Shown one piece after another: positions 35,202-45,028 of a stretch of DNA of 64,000 nucleotides. Position 1 is the stretch's first letter. Each line of letters opens with the position of its first letter. This DNA comes from Holophagaceae bacterium (lineage in GTDB: Bacteria; Acidobacteriota; Holophagae; Holophagales; Holophagaceae): NCBI GenBank assembly GCA_016722505.1, contig JADKJH010000002.1, forward strand, positions 62,001-126,000, read 5' to 3'. The notes beneath the pieces were generated by a model. That model was given only the letters and a program-made list of their open reading frames with translations, searched no databases and was not told where the DNA came from. Both the position numbers and the translations under genes were made by a program.

Positions 35202-35423
35202 TTACGCGGGCTCGAAACCCTCCTGATGCAGAAAAGCCCGTGCATCCTCGGGATCTCCAAACCGGGCGATGACTTCGGCTCCTTCCCGCACGTCCCCGTC
35301 GGCCCGGTCCAGGGCTGAAAAGCATTCGCGGATGACGCAGGCGCCGCCAATCTCATCCAATCCCAGTTGCACCAGCTCCCAGGAGACCCCGTGCTCATCA
35401 CGCCAGACTTCCACGTGCATCAT
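35202..35423 (-). CDS. Small hypothetical protein
   Basis: The product is 73 aa, starting at ATG 35423 six bases after a CCGGAG site. It is rich in acidic residues (VEVWRDEHGVSWELVQLGL, GDPEDARAFLHQEGFEPA) with an alpha/beta pattern and no signal peptide. No family is recognised. Support comes from the ribosome site and codon-like composition. It lies 73 bp downstream of the cNMP-FHA gene, possibly in the same unit. Confidence 0.6.
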   Translation of the reverse strand: MMHVEVWRDEHGVSWELVQLGLDEIGGACVIRECFSALDRADGDVREGAEVIARFGDPEDARAFLHQEGFEPA

Positions 35424-35496
35424 GGCGAACTCCGGGGCGCTCCGATCAGCATTGGGAAATCACTGATCACTAATCCCTTCAAGCCCTTCGATCCAC

Positions 35497-36231
35497 TCAC
35501 TGCTTCTCGAAGAACATCACCACCATGCCGAAACCGACCCGATCGCCGGGCATGGTTTCACGGGCGTCCCCGGCTTGCAGCCGGTCGCCCTTGACGTAGG
35601 TGCCGTTGGTCACACCGGGCTCTTCCACAATGAAGAAACGGCCATGCTCGCAAAGTATCCGCGCATGGCGGCGGCTGATGCTCAGATTCGGGTCTTCATC
35701 GGTCAGGTCGATGTCGGGATGCAGGCCCGTGGCAGGATCAAACCGGCCAACCAGCGCGCCATGGCTGTTGATGGGATACCGCTTGCCGGTGATCACCGAC
35801 ACCAGGCTGGAGCCCGACGTCGCGGGCACCACAACCTTCTGGCTCTTGTTCGGATCACCCCCGGGCCCTTCGACGTGGATGGACAGCTCGCGGTTCCGCT
35901 GGGCCAAGCGCTGCATCATTTTCACTGAGACTTCCGGGTTCTGCCGGATCATCCGCAGGAAAGTCCCCCGGGTGATCGCAATCAGTTCCGAGTCTTCCAA
36001 GGCAACCGCCGTGTGGGCTCGGGAAATGGCTTCCAGCAAACTGCCTTCACCGAAGAATTCCCCCTTGGACAACTCCTCGGTCCAATCACCCATTGGCTTG
36101 TCCCCGGTATACAGGCGGACTTTGCCGCTAAGGATCACGTACATTTGCTGGGCGAGATCCCCCTTCGTGTAGACCACCTCGCCTTCGCGAAAGCGAAGCT
36201 TGCTCTGGTCAATGAAACTGGAATCGGCCAT
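35497..36231 (-). CDS. Cyclic-nucleotide-binding domain plus FHA domain protein
   Basis: The product is about 244 aa from ATG 36231; the open frame upstream of it has no coding character. Residues 8-125 are a cNMP-binding beta roll (GEVVYTKGDLAQQMYVILSGKVRLY, then GEFFGEGSLLE) with the FGE of the phosphate cassette but no clear Arg-Thr/Ser pair, so nucleotide binding is uncertain. Residues 145-244 are an FHA domain (HGALVGRFD, LSISRRHARIL, GTYVKGDRL) with the phospho-Thr-binding Arg, Ser and His in place. It has no helix-turn-helix. It probably links a second messenger or redox cue to Ser/Thr kinase signalling. Confidence 0.9.
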   Translation of the reverse strand: MADSSFIDQSKLRFREGEVVYTKGDLAQQMYVILSGKVRLYTGDKPMGDWTEELSKGEFFGEGSLLEAISRAHTAVALEDSELIAITRGTFLRMIRQNPEVSVKMMQRLAQRNRELSIHVEGPGGDPNKSQKVVVPATSGSSLVSVITGKRYPINSHGALVGRFDPATGLHPDIDLTDEDPNLSISRRHARILCEHGRFFIVEEPGVTNGTYVKGDRLQAGDARETMPGDRVGFGMVVMFFEKQ

Positions 36232-36301
36232 CGGGGGTCCAAAGGAATGATTTAGGTTAGCCTGCCCAGGCCAAGAATGGGCAAGAGGCTTCAAAAACCT
36301 T

Positions 36302-36321
36302 TGTGCGGTTCTGTGCGGTTC
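36302..36321. repeat. Tandem 10-mer overlapping the msrC stop
   Basis: TGTGCGGTTC is repeated twice without a gap, and the second copy contains the start of the msrC stop region (36320-36322). The remaining 70 bp to the cNMP-FHA gene shows nothing else. Confidence 0.6.
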
Positions 36322-36853
36322 AATGCCCGGCGATGGATCCAAAAGCCCCAAAAGTCTTATGCAACAAGGTCTGGAGCAAGTCGGCTTCCTCGATGCAAAA
36401 ACCATCGAGGGAAGGGCAATCCAGGTCCAGCACGGACGTGAGCCTGCCCGTACGGTCGAAAACCGGAAGCACCAACTCGGAACGGGTGGCGTCATCGCAA
36501 GCGATGTGACCGGGGAAGGTGCTCACGTCCGGTACAAGCTGGACAGTCCCAGTCCGGGCGCAGGCTCCGCAAACACCACGTTCAAAGGAAATCCGCAGGC
36601 AACCCATCCCGCCTTGGTAGGGCCCCACGGCCAGCTCGGCCTCGGCCACACGGCGGTAGAACCCGCACCAATTCGTTTGGGGCAAACTCTCCCAGAGCAG
36701 GCAGGCCAACGTGGCTTCCAGCGCGATCTCGTCCATTTCACCCTGCACCACAGCAAGAATCTGCGGCAGGGCCTCTCTCAGCCGCGCCACCCGCTCCAAG
36801 GGCGGCAGGACCGTGCCGCGGGAAAGCTTGGGGAGGAAGATGCCTTCGGACAT
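36320..36853 (-). CDS. msrC: Free methionine-(R)-sulfoxide reductase (GAF domain)
   Basis: fRMsr reduces free methionine-R-sulfoxide with thioredoxin. The 177 aa product is a single GAF domain with NWCGFYRR, GMGCLRISFERGVCGACARTG and FPGHIACDDATRSELVLPV, which include the Cys residues used for catalysis and resolution in characterised fRMsr enzymes. Length matches the family. It is cytoplasmic and lies just upstream of the cNMP-FHA gene on the same strand. Confidence 0.94.
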   Translation of the reverse strand: MSEGIFLPKLSRGTVLPPLERVARLREALPQILAVVQGEMDEIALEATLACLLWESLPQTNWCGFYRRVAEAELAVGPYQGGMGCLRISFERGVCGACARTGTVQLVPDVSTFPGHIACDDATRSELVLPVFDRTGRLTSVLDLDCPSLDGFCIEEADLLQTLLHKTFGAFGSIAGH

Positions 36854-36985
36854 GAAACGATTGTAGGCGCGGTTTGATTTTGGATCAGCGGTTGGGAGAA
36901 GCCATCGCTGATTGATCCTTATTTGAAAATCGGAAATTCATCGGAACAGCTCTGGATTTTGCAGCCAAGGACTTATGGTTATTGA

Positions 36986-38017
36986 ATGTCCCTTCTCCGC
37001 TGGCTGGCCGCGCCGCTCTCGCCACTCTACGGCGCGGTGGTGCGCCTGCGGAACCGCGCCTTCGATGCGCGCCCCGAGCGGGCGTCCCGCCTGGATGCAT
37101 ACATCATATCCATCGGAAATCTGACCACCGGCGGCACGGGCAAGACACCTCTGACGCTACAGCTGGCGGATTCACTCCAGGCCGCAGGTTGGACCAACGC
37201 AGTGGTATCCAGGGGCTACGGCGGCAAACGTGCATTCGATGTGATGGACGTGGGGCCCGGATCCAAGGCTGCGGAAGTGGGTGATGAACCCTTACTCATG
37301 GCCCAGCGCCTCGGCAAAGGCCGCGTGGTGGTGGCCCGGCAACGCATCGCTGGCGCGGCGCGGGCCCTGGCCATGAATCCCGCCACCAAGATATTGCTTC
37401 TGGATGACGGCTTTCAGCATCGCGCTTTGCATCGCGACCTGGACTTGCTTGTGCTGGATGGCGTGCGCAGGTGGAGCAATGGAAAGATGCTTCCGCTTGG
37501 CGATTTACGTGAGCCTCAGGACTCTGCGAAACGGGCCCATGCGCTGGTGGTGACTCGCGGCCGATTGGCTCCGAAGGACGATATCGAAGCCTGGTGGAAG
37601 CAATATGGCAGCGGCGGTCCCATCTTTTATGTGGACTTCGCCATCGGCGCTTTGCGATCTTTCAACGAACCCAAGCGACTGGAATTACCGGCCAAAGACC
37701 TAGGGCTTTTATTCGCATTCTGCGCGCTTGGCCATCCCGAATCGTTCTTCGCAGACTTGCTGGTGGCGGGCCTTTCCTGGTCCGGAACAAAAGCATTCCG
37801 GGACCATCATGCCCTCACTCCCCGTGAATTGTGGCTCGTGCAGGCAGAAGCCGCGAAGGAAGGGGCAACCGCCCTGGTATGCACCGAAAAAGACGCCATG
37901 AAGCTTGGACAACAGCATCTTGCCGTTCTTCAAATGCCCCTGTGGATCGCCGAACAGAAAGTCATCGGCGCCGAAGCACTGGTGACCTGGATTTTGGAGC
38001 GTCTGGAGGCAGGTTGA
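36986..38017 (+). CDS. lpxK: Tetraacyldisaccharide 4'-kinase
   Basis: LpxK phosphorylates the lipid A disaccharide at the inner membrane. The 343 aa product has an N-terminal amphipathic segment (LLRWLAAPLSPLYG), the Walker A-like ISIGNLTTGGTGKTP, SRGYGGK, GDEPLLMAQRLG, ILLLDDGFQHRAL and a C-terminal VCTEKDAMKL, the standard LpxK motif set. It shows that the organism makes lipid A. The ribosome site is weak. It starts a plus-strand run with the DapF-like and M20 genes. Confidence 0.96.
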   Translation: MSLLRWLAAPLSPLYGAVVRLRNRAFDARPERASRLDAYIISIGNLTTGGTGKTPLTLQLADSLQAAGWTNAVVSRGYGGKRAFDVMDVGPGSKAAEVGDEPLLMAQRLGKGRVVVARQRIAGAARALAMNPATKILLLDDGFQHRALHRDLDLLVLDGVRRWSNGKMLPLGDLREPQDSAKRAHALVVTRGRLAPKDDIEAWWKQYGSGGPIFYVDFAIGALRSFNEPKRLELPAKDLGLLFAFCALGHPESFFADLLVAGLSWSGTKAFRDHHALTPRELWLVQAEAAKEGATALVCTEKDAMKLGQQHLAVLQMPLWIAEQKVIGAEALVTWILERLEAG

Positions 38018-38147
38018 TCTTTGCCTCGCACCGATGCTAGGCTTATCGCTTCTTGGGAGAACCGTGCGCTATCTGTGTTGTCGCTGATGCTACCCGGGCC
38101 TGATGGCCCCGAGGATAGTTCTAGACCGCACACACAGGATGGCAACC

Positions 38148-39008
38148 ATGGGCAAGGCCAGATTCACGTTTTCCAAATACCACGCACTCGGAAATGACTA
38201 CATCGTCATTGATCCGGCAGTGTGGCCCTTCGATCCGGAACCGGAGAGAATCAGGCTTCTTTGCGACCGCCATCGAGGCATCGGTGGGGACGGCATCCTG
38301 CTGGGGCCTCTGCCGACAAAAGACGGTTCCTTCGGCTTAAGGATCTTCAACCCCGATGGCAGCGAGGCGCAGATCAGCGGCAACGGCTTACGGATCTTCG
38401 CGCGGTTCCTGCTGGACGCTGGCTATGCCAACGGCAGCCGCTGCCGCATCCACATCGCACAGCGTGAAGCAGAAGCCGAATACCTGGCCCCGGACGGCAG
38501 CCTGATCGAAGTGGACATGGGTTTCCCGGATTTCCGCGCGGAGGCGGTGCCCTTCATCGGGATTCCATCTCCTGAAGAGGTAGTTCTCATCCCTGTGGAT
38601 TTGCCGAAACGCACGCTGCGGGTGACCGCGCTCAGCCTCGGCAATCCCCACGCGGTAGTGTTCGTGCCGCGGCTTTCATCCGCCTTGGCCAAGCGCCTGG
38701 GCCCGCTTCTGGAGCGCCACGGGACCTTCCCCAAGCGCACCAATGTCCAGTTTGTGAAGGTGGTGGATCGGGCCATGATCCGGATTGAAATCTGGGAGCG
38801 GGGGGCCGGGTACACCCTGGCCTCGGGGAGCAGCGCCAGCGCTGCCGCCGCGGCCTCCCGCAAGCTGGGCCTGGTGGATGAAGGCGTGAAGGTGGAGATG
38901 CCCGGAGGATGCGTCGACATCGCCTTTGCCCAGGACGGCCGCATCAGCCTGCGTGGCGCCGTCCAGCGTGTCTTCAGCGGCCATCTCGATGAAGGGTGGA
39001 ACTCATGA
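38148..39008 (+). CDS. Diaminopimelate epimerase-like protein lacking both catalytic cysteines
   Basis: The product is about 286 aa; ATG 38148 is chosen, with 38139 nine bases upstream as an alternative. The DapF two-domain fold is clear (FSKYHALGNDYIVID, GGDGILLG, ALSLGNPHAVVF, ERGAGYTLASGSS). The two cysteines that act as acid and base in DapF are replaced: the first motif reads GNGLRIFAR (Ile83 for Cys) and the second TLASGSS (Ser226 for Cys in the usual ACGTG). It should not work as a classical two-base epimerase. It may be an isomerase with other chemistry, a binding protein, or a specialised paralogue. It overlaps the M20 peptidase gene by 4 bases. Confidence 0.88.
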   Translation: MGKARFTFSKYHALGNDYIVIDPAVWPFDPEPERIRLLCDRHRGIGGDGILLGPLPTKDGSFGLRIFNPDGSEAQISGNGLRIFARFLLDAGYANGSRCRIHIAQREAEAEYLAPDGSLIEVDMGFPDFRAEAVPFIGIPSPEEVVLIPVDLPKRTLRVTALSLGNPHAVVFVPRLSSALAKRLGPLLERHGTFPKRTNVQFVKVVDRAMIRIEIWERGAGYTLASGSSASAAAAASRKLGLVDEGVKVEMPGGCVDIAFAQDGRISLRGAVQRVFSGHLDEGWNS

Positions 39009-40060
39009 CCATCAATGCTCCCGATCCTGAACGCATCGCCCAGTGGACCAAGGCCCTCTGCCAGGTGGATTCCACCACTGGAAATGAAGCTCGGTTGATC
39101 CCCGTCCTCACGGATCTGTTCCTCAATCTAGGCGCCCGGCTCCAATGGCAGATCGTGGAAGGAGGCCGCCACAATCTCCTGGCGACCTGGGGTGAACCGA
39201 AGGTGCTCTTCAGCACGCATCTGGATACGGTGCCACCCTACATCCCGCCGCACCGCGAGGGTTCCAGACTGCACGGTCGCGGCACCTGCGACGCCAAGGG
39301 GATTCTCGCCTCCATGGCCGAAGCCATCCGTCTGCTGCTGGCGGAAGGGCGGCGGGATATCGCATTCCTAGGTGTGGTGGGAGAAGAGACCGACAGTCTG
39401 GGGGCGCGCCTTGCGCTGGACCTGAAGCCCAGCCTTCCAAATCTGGTGGCTGTGATCAACGGCGAGCCCACCGGCAATCTGTTGGCCACGGGACAACGTG
39501 GATCGGCCCACCTGGCGCTGCGTTGCCAAGGACGCGCCGCCCATAGCGGAACACCCGAAATAGGCGTCAATGCCGCCTTTCCGATGTTTGATTGGATCAG
39601 CGCGATCCGCCAGCTGGAAGGCCGGAAGGATCCTGTCCTGGGGCCAGAGGTCTGGAACTTGGGCACCCTGCGGACCGGCCGGGCCATCAACGTGGTCCCG
39701 GATGAAGCCGAGGCCCGGATCTTCGCGCGCACGGTGTCCGGCAGCACTTTCGTGGATGACGTAAAGCGCCTCCAGCCCAACATTGGCATAGTGGAAGTAA
39801 TCTTCGAGCGGAACCCGGAGATCTTCCCCACCCTGGAAGGCTTCCCCACGGCGCCGGTGCCGTTCGGGTCCGATGCCCACACCCTGCGCCACTTGGTGCA
39901 GGATGGCTTTGTGGTCATGACAGGCCCCGGCTCCATCCGCGTGGCCCACACCGCCGAAGAATATCTCGACTTGGACGAGGCCGTTGCGGGGGTGGACCAG
40001 TACCGCGCCCTGGCCCGCAGGCTCCTGGAGACGCGGCCCGATCCCGACTACGTGATTTGA
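39005..40060 (+). CDS. M20 family metallopeptidase (ArgE/DapE/LysK-like)
   Basis: The product is about 351 aa from ATG 39005, which overlaps the previous TGA (ATGA). The dinuclear zinc residues are in place: FSTHLDTVPPY (His, Asp), GRGTCDAKGILAS (bridging Asp), GEETDSLG (catalytic Glu and ligand), INGEPTG (ligand) and the C-terminal RVAHTAEEYL (His). A dimerisation lid domain lies at about 165-265 (RAAHSGTPEIG). Such enzymes deacylate amino acids such as N-acetylornithine, succinyl-DAP or LysW-linked lysine. The specific substrate is unknown, but coupling to the DapF-like gene suggests a shared substrate. Confidence 0.92.
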   Translation: MTINAPDPERIAQWTKALCQVDSTTGNEARLIPVLTDLFLNLGARLQWQIVEGGRHNLLATWGEPKVLFSTHLDTVPPYIPPHREGSRLHGRGTCDAKGILASMAEAIRLLLAEGRRDIAFLGVVGEETDSLGARLALDLKPSLPNLVAVINGEPTGNLLATGQRGSAHLALRCQGRAAHSGTPEIGVNAAFPMFDWISAIRQLEGRKDPVLGPEVWNLGTLRTGRAINVVPDEAEARIFARTVSGSTFVDDVKRLQPNIGIVEVIFERNPEIFPTLEGFPTAPVPFGSDAHTLRHLVQDGFVVMTGPGSIRVAHTAEEYLDLDEAVAGVDQYRALARRLLETRPDPDYVI

Positions 40061-40089
40061 GGATCAAAACCCTCAGGGCTGGTTCGTCC

Positions 40090-40335
40090 TCAGGATTTCT
40101 TCCCTTTCGCGTTCTTAGGTGTTCCGTCCTTTTCCAGGTACTGATCCGGATTCTTGATCAGCTTGGCGTCGCATCCAGGGCAGCAGATGTAATACTGGCG
40201 GCCTCTCACCGTGACGATGGGGCTTTTGCCTGGCGTCACGGCGTTGCCGAGCACCGGGCAGATAGTATTGGTGGGAGCAGCCGTGGCGGGGCCTGCGAGG
40301 GCGATCAGAGCGCTGAAAACGAGAGGGGTGAGCAT
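40090..40335 (-). CDS. Small exported YHS/TRASH-like metal-binding protein
   Basis: The product is 81 aa, starting at ATG 40335 eight bases after GAGGA. A signal peptide (residues 1-19, cleaved near ATAAPT) precedes NTICPVLGNAVTPG and YYICCPGCDAKLIKNP, a YHS-like arrangement with five cysteines suited to binding a soft metal ion. It lies 43 bp downstream of cusA and is probably the last gene of the efflux operon. It may pass Cu or Ag to the pump or buffer it in the periplasm (inference). Confidence 0.88.
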   Translation of the reverse strand: MLTPLVFSALIALAGPATAAPTNTICPVLGNAVTPGKSPIVTVRGRQYYICCPGCDAKLIKNPDQYLEKDGTPKNAKGKKS

Positions 40336-40378
40336 GGGTGGTTCCTCATGGATGAGAGGCTTTCAGCCTCGGTTGGAT

Positions 40379-42149
40379 TCAGTTGATGGCTGGCTCTGCT
40401 TGAAGCGTGGTGGGTTCTTCCGCTAACTCTCTACCTTTCCACAGGTAGTACACCGCAGGATAGACCAGCAATTCCAGGATGAAGGAGGTGACCAGCCCGC
40501 CCACCATGGGCGCGGCGATGCGCTTCATCAGGTCGGCGCCGGCGCCGGTGGACCAGAGGATCGGCAGCAGGCCCATGAAGGCCGCGCAGACGGTCATGGC
40601 CTTGGGCCGCACGCGCTTCACGGCACCATGGATGATGGCTTCGCGGAGATCCGCCTTCGTATTCAGACGCCCCGCTTTCGCGGCCTCGTCGTGGGCCAGG
40701 TCCAGGAACAGCAGCATGAACACCCCGGTCTCGGCGTCCAGGCCCATGAGCGCGATCATGCCCACCCACACGGCGATGGAAACGTTGTATCCGAGGATGT
40801 AGAGCAGCCACACGGCGCCGATGGCCGAGAATGGCACCGCCAGCATCACCAGGCTCGCCTTGAACGCGGAGCGCGTGTTCAGGTAGAGCAGGCCGAAGAT
40901 CAGCACCAGCGTGATGGGCAGGATCAGTTTCAGCCGCTCGCGCACCCGCACCATGTTCTCGAACTGGCCGCTCCACAGGACCGAATAGCCCGTGGGCATC
41001 TTGAGGCCGCTGGCCAGCGCCTTTTTCGCCTGGTCCACGTAGCTTCCGACATCAATCTTCGAGGTGTCGAAGTCCACGAACACATAGCCTGTCAGCAGAC
41101 CGTTCTCATCGCGGATCATGGCGGGGCCCTGAACCATTTTCAGTTCCGCGAGTTCCGACATCGGCACCTGGCCGCCCTTGGGAAGGGGCACCAGCACGCG
41201 GTTCAGCGAAGCCGCATCGCTGCGGTAATCCCGGAGCAGCCGGACATTCACCGGATAGCGCGCCCGGCCTTCATACACCGTGCTCTGGTTCTCCCCGCCC
41301 ACGGCGGTGATCACGATCATGTTCGCCTGGTCGACGCTCAGGCCGTAGCGCGCGAGCTGTTCGCGCTTCAGCACGAAATCCAGGAAATAGCCGCCCTGGA
41401 CCCGCTCCGCAAAGACACTGCGCGTTCCAGGAACCATGCGCAGCAGGGCCTCGGCCTCGACGCCGAGCTTCTCTATTTCGGTTGAATCCGAGCCGCTGAT
41501 TTTCAGCCCCACCGGGGTCCGGATGCCCGTGCTGAGCATGTCGAGCCGCGCCTTGATGGGCATGGTCCAGGCGTTGCTGAAGCCCGGCATCCGCAAGGCC
41601 TTGTCCATCTCGGCGACCAGTTCCTCGTGGGTGATACGGTCCCGCCAGAAGGAACGGAGCAGCCCCTTCATCCAATCGGGAGCCCAGGAGGAATACCAGC
41701 GGCGTTTCTCGCGCCACTCGGCTTCAGGCTTCAGGAGCACGGTGGTTTCCATCATCGAAAAGGGCGCGGGATCCGTGGGCGTTTCGGCCCTGCCGGCCTT
41801 GCCGAACACCCGGCTGACCTCTGGGAAATTCCGGAGGATGCGGTCCTGGATCTGGAGCGCACGTCCCGCCTCGGCTTCCGACAGGCCCGGGAAGGTCGTG
41901 GGCATGTACAGGATGGAACCCTCATCCAGCGGCGGCATGAATTCCGATCCCAATTTCATGTAGACCGGAATCGTCGCCAGCACGAGGAGGGCGGACACGA
42001 TGATGGTCGCCTTGGCGTGCTTCAGCACGAAGCGGCAGGGCGGCTCGTAGATGCGGTGCAGGAGCCGGCTGATGGGATGGCGTTCCTCGGCGTAGTAGGT
42101 GCCGATGAAGAGGGTGTCGCACACGCGCGCGAACCACTTCGGCTTGAAG
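40379..42149 (-). pseudogene. cusA: CusA/CzcA-family RND metal efflux pump, C-terminal part after a frameshift
   Basis: This is the second half of the inner-membrane proton-driven pump. It resumes at FKPKWFARVCDTLFIG and covers the second periplasmic lobe (GSEFMPPLDEGSILYMPTTF, TGIRTPVGLKISG) and TM8-12 (GMIALMGLDAETGVFML, MTVCAAFMGLLPIL). The MTVCAAF and GLDAE segments match the CusA/HME-RND group. The frame change lies in the base run at 42148-42153, where one extra base (or two missing) separates DPF from FKPKW. Corrected, the whole gene runs 43658 to 40379 and encodes about 1092 aa, a normal length. Confidence 0.9.
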
Positions 42150-43658
42150 GAAGGGGTCCATGCGCGCGAACAGCATCCGCATGGCCGGGTCGAACGTGAT
42201 GGCCAGCACCGCGGCGATGGCCATGGCCAGGTTCTTGGAATAGGCCAGGGGCTTGAACAGGCGGCCCTCCTGGTCCACCAGGGTGAAGACCGGCACGAAA
42301 GCGACGGCGATGACCAGCAACGAGAAAAAGACCGAAGGCCCGACTTCCAGCAGCGCTTCGAGCCGCACGGCGTGGAAGTCGCCGACCCTTCCTCCCGAAT
42401 CCCAGATATGCAGCCGGTTGTAGGCGTTTTCGACCTCCACGATGGCGCCGTCCACCAGCACGCCGATGGAGATGGCGATCCCCGCGAGGGACATCAGATT
42501 CGCGTTGAGCCCCATGGCGTACATGGGGATGAAGGCCAGCGCCACGCTCACGGGGATCGTCACGATGGGCACGATGGCCGAGGGCACGTGCCACAGGAAG
42601 ATCAGGATGATGATGGAAACGATGATCATCTCTTCGATGAGCTTCCACTTCACGGTGTGGATGGCGCGGTCGATGAGATCCGAACGGTCGTAGGTGGTGA
42701 TGACTTCCACGCCCGCAGGCAAGGAAGGCTTCAGGTCCTCCAGCCGGGTTTTCACCCGCTCGATGACGTGCAGCGCGTTCTCCCCCTGCCGCATGACGAT
42801 GATGCCGCCCACCACATCGCCACGGCCATCCAGATCCGTCACGCCGCGGCGCAACTCGGGCCCCAGGGTGACGGTGGCCACGTCGCTGATGCGCACCGGC
42901 GTTCCGTTCTCGGCCTTCAGCCCGATGCCCGCGATATCGCCCACAGTCTTGGCGTAGCCCCTGCCCCGCACCATGTATTCTCGGCCGGAGAACTCCACCA
43001 GGCGCCCGCCGACATCGTTGTTGCCCTTGCGGATGGCCTCCACGACCGCATCCATCCCAAGGCCGTAACTGGCCAGGGCATTGGGATTCACGTTCACCTG
43101 GTACTGCCGCACCTGGCCGCCCACGGTGGCCACCTCCGCCACGCCCTGCACGGATTGCAGCTGGTAGCGCAAGAACCAATCCTGATAGGAACGCAGTTCG
43201 TCGCTGCGGTGCTGGCCGCTCTTGTCCACCAGGGCGTACTGGAACACCCATCCGACGCTCGTCGCATCAGGCCCGAGTTCGGTCTGCACGCCGGAGGGCA
43301 GCTTCGCCTGGATCTTGCTCAGGTATTCCAGCACACGGCTGCGGGCCCAGTACAGATCCGTGCCGTCCTCGAAAATCACGTAGACGTAGCTGTACCCGAA
43401 GTCCGAAAAGCCGCGGACGGCCTTCACCTTCGGAGCGCCTAGAAGGCTGGTGACGATGGGGTAGGTGACCTGCTCTTCCAGGATGTCGGGGCTGCGGTCC
43501 CACTTCGAATACACGATGACCTGGGTGTCCGACAAATCCGGAATGGCATCCACGGGGATATTGCGGATGGACCAGATGGAAAAGAGCAGCGCCACGAAGG
43601 TGGCAGCGATGACCAGGGCCCGGTTGTGGGCTGAAAAGGAAATGATGCGCCGGATCAT
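42150..43658 (-). pseudogene. cusA: CusA/CzcA-family RND metal efflux pump, N-terminal part before a frameshift
   Basis: The N-terminal half begins MIRRIISFSAHNRALVI, with TM1, the first periplasmic porter lobes (NIPVDAIPDLSDTQVIVYS, GQVRQYQVNVNP) and TM2-6, including the conserved GIAISIGVLVDGAIVEVEN of TM4 with Asp and Glu of the proton relay. The start is 3 bases after the cusB stop. Residues after about 502 (RMDPF) are out of frame. The operon order cusC-cusB-cusA-YHS and the HMBD domain in CusB point to copper/silver efflux. Confidence 0.9.
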
Positions 43659-43661
43659 GGC

Positions 43662-45015
43662 TCACTTCCCCGGGGCTGCGGCGGAACGCAGCCGCGATTC
43701 GGAATCCAGCAGGAAGGCCGCGCCGCTGGCGACTTTTTCGCCCTTCTCCAGGCCCGACAGGATTTCCACCATCGCGCCCGCCGCCACGCCCACCTTGACT
43801 TCCCTCGGGGTGAACCGGTTTCCGGATTCTTCCACGAACACGACTTTGCGGAGCCCCGCATCCAGCACCGCGTCCGAGGGCACCAGCAGGCCTTTCCGAA
43901 GCGCGCTTTTCAGCAGCACATCGCCGAAAAGCTCGGGCCTCAGTTCGCCTGATGGATTGGCGAAGGTGATGCGCACCTTGGCCGTGCGGGTTTTCGGGTC
44001 CAGCACCGGCTCCAGGAAATGCACGCGGCCCTGGAAGCTGCGCCCCGGGAACGCGGTAAGCGTTAATGTCGCCGCCATGCCCACGCGGATCTGGGACAGC
44101 TCGGCTTCATAAATATCCGCCACCACCCACACGCTCGACAGATCCGGTGATCTCGAAGGGCGCATCCATGGAACTGATGCGGGCGCCTTCAACCACGTTT
44201 TTCACGGTGACCACCCCCGATACGGGGGATGGGATGGCAATGGATTTCGTGGGCGTGCCGCTCCGCTCCAACTCCTGGATGGCCGATTCCGGGATGTCCC
44301 AAAGCCTCAACCGCTTGTGCGCGGACTCCAGAAGTTCTGGTTCCACTCGCGCTCGAACCCAGCGCGTTTTTCGTTTTCAAGGCCAACAGGAATTCGTTTT
44401 GCGCCGACAACAATTCGGGGCTGTACAGGCGGAAGAGTGGCTGGCCCTTGGCCACTTTCTGGCCGGTGGAGTCCACGAAAAGCTTTTCCACAAAACCCTC
44501 GACCTTGACGTTCACCTTGCGCACCCGCGTCTCATCCACCACCACGCGGCCCGTGGCGCGGATCTCGCCACCCAAAGGGCCTTCCGCCACCTGGACCGTG
44601 CGCACGCCCAGCATCTGGCGGCGCTCGGCATCAAGACGCACCGGCGCCAGGCCTTCCACGGGCTGGCTTCCTGCTCGTCTTCATAGACCGCCACATAATC
44701 CATGCCCATTTCATCCTTGCGGGGGGTTGGCGAGGTCTGGCGGGGATCCATGGGGGAGCGGTAGAAGGCGATTTTGCGCTCTCCTTTGCTCTCGGGCTTC
44801 AATGGCACCAGGCTCATCCCGCAGATGGGGCAATCGCCCGGTTGATCGCGGATGATCTGGGGATGCATGGGGCAGGTGTAGCTGACCGGCGCAGGCGCCT
44901 TCGTGGCTTCTGCCGAAGGCTTGCCGCGATGCATCAGGGCCACCGCCCCGCCGCCCAGAAGGGCGCCCAGAAGCAGAATCGCGATGCCGCTCAGGAATGG
45001 ATTCTTCATGGTCAT
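43662..45015 (-). pseudogene. cusB: CusB-like periplasmic adaptor of metal efflux, with three frameshifts
   Basis: The start ATG 45015 has GGGAG five bases upstream. The N terminus has a signal anchor (FLSGIAILLLGALLGGG) and a heavy-metal-binding domain (CPMHP ... CPICGM), followed by a second, degenerate copy (SPMDPR ... MGMDYVAVY). Three frame changes follow: near 44660-44662 (one C missing in a CCC run), near 44345-44352 (one extra base) and near 44143-44147 (one extra G, giving ITDLSSVWVVADIYE when removed). With these corrected the gene is 451 codons. The barrel-sandwich part (KVEGFVEKLFVDSTGQ, SPVSGVV) and C-terminal domain are all recognisable. It links CusA to the outer-membrane channel. 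Confidence 0.9.
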
Positions 45016-45028
45016 GGTGTCTCCCAAA

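Noticed and set aside
42099..43442. 447-codon plus-strand open frame opposite cusA
   Set aside because: Antisense of RND transporter sequence, rich in His and Asp, with no start signals or family motif.
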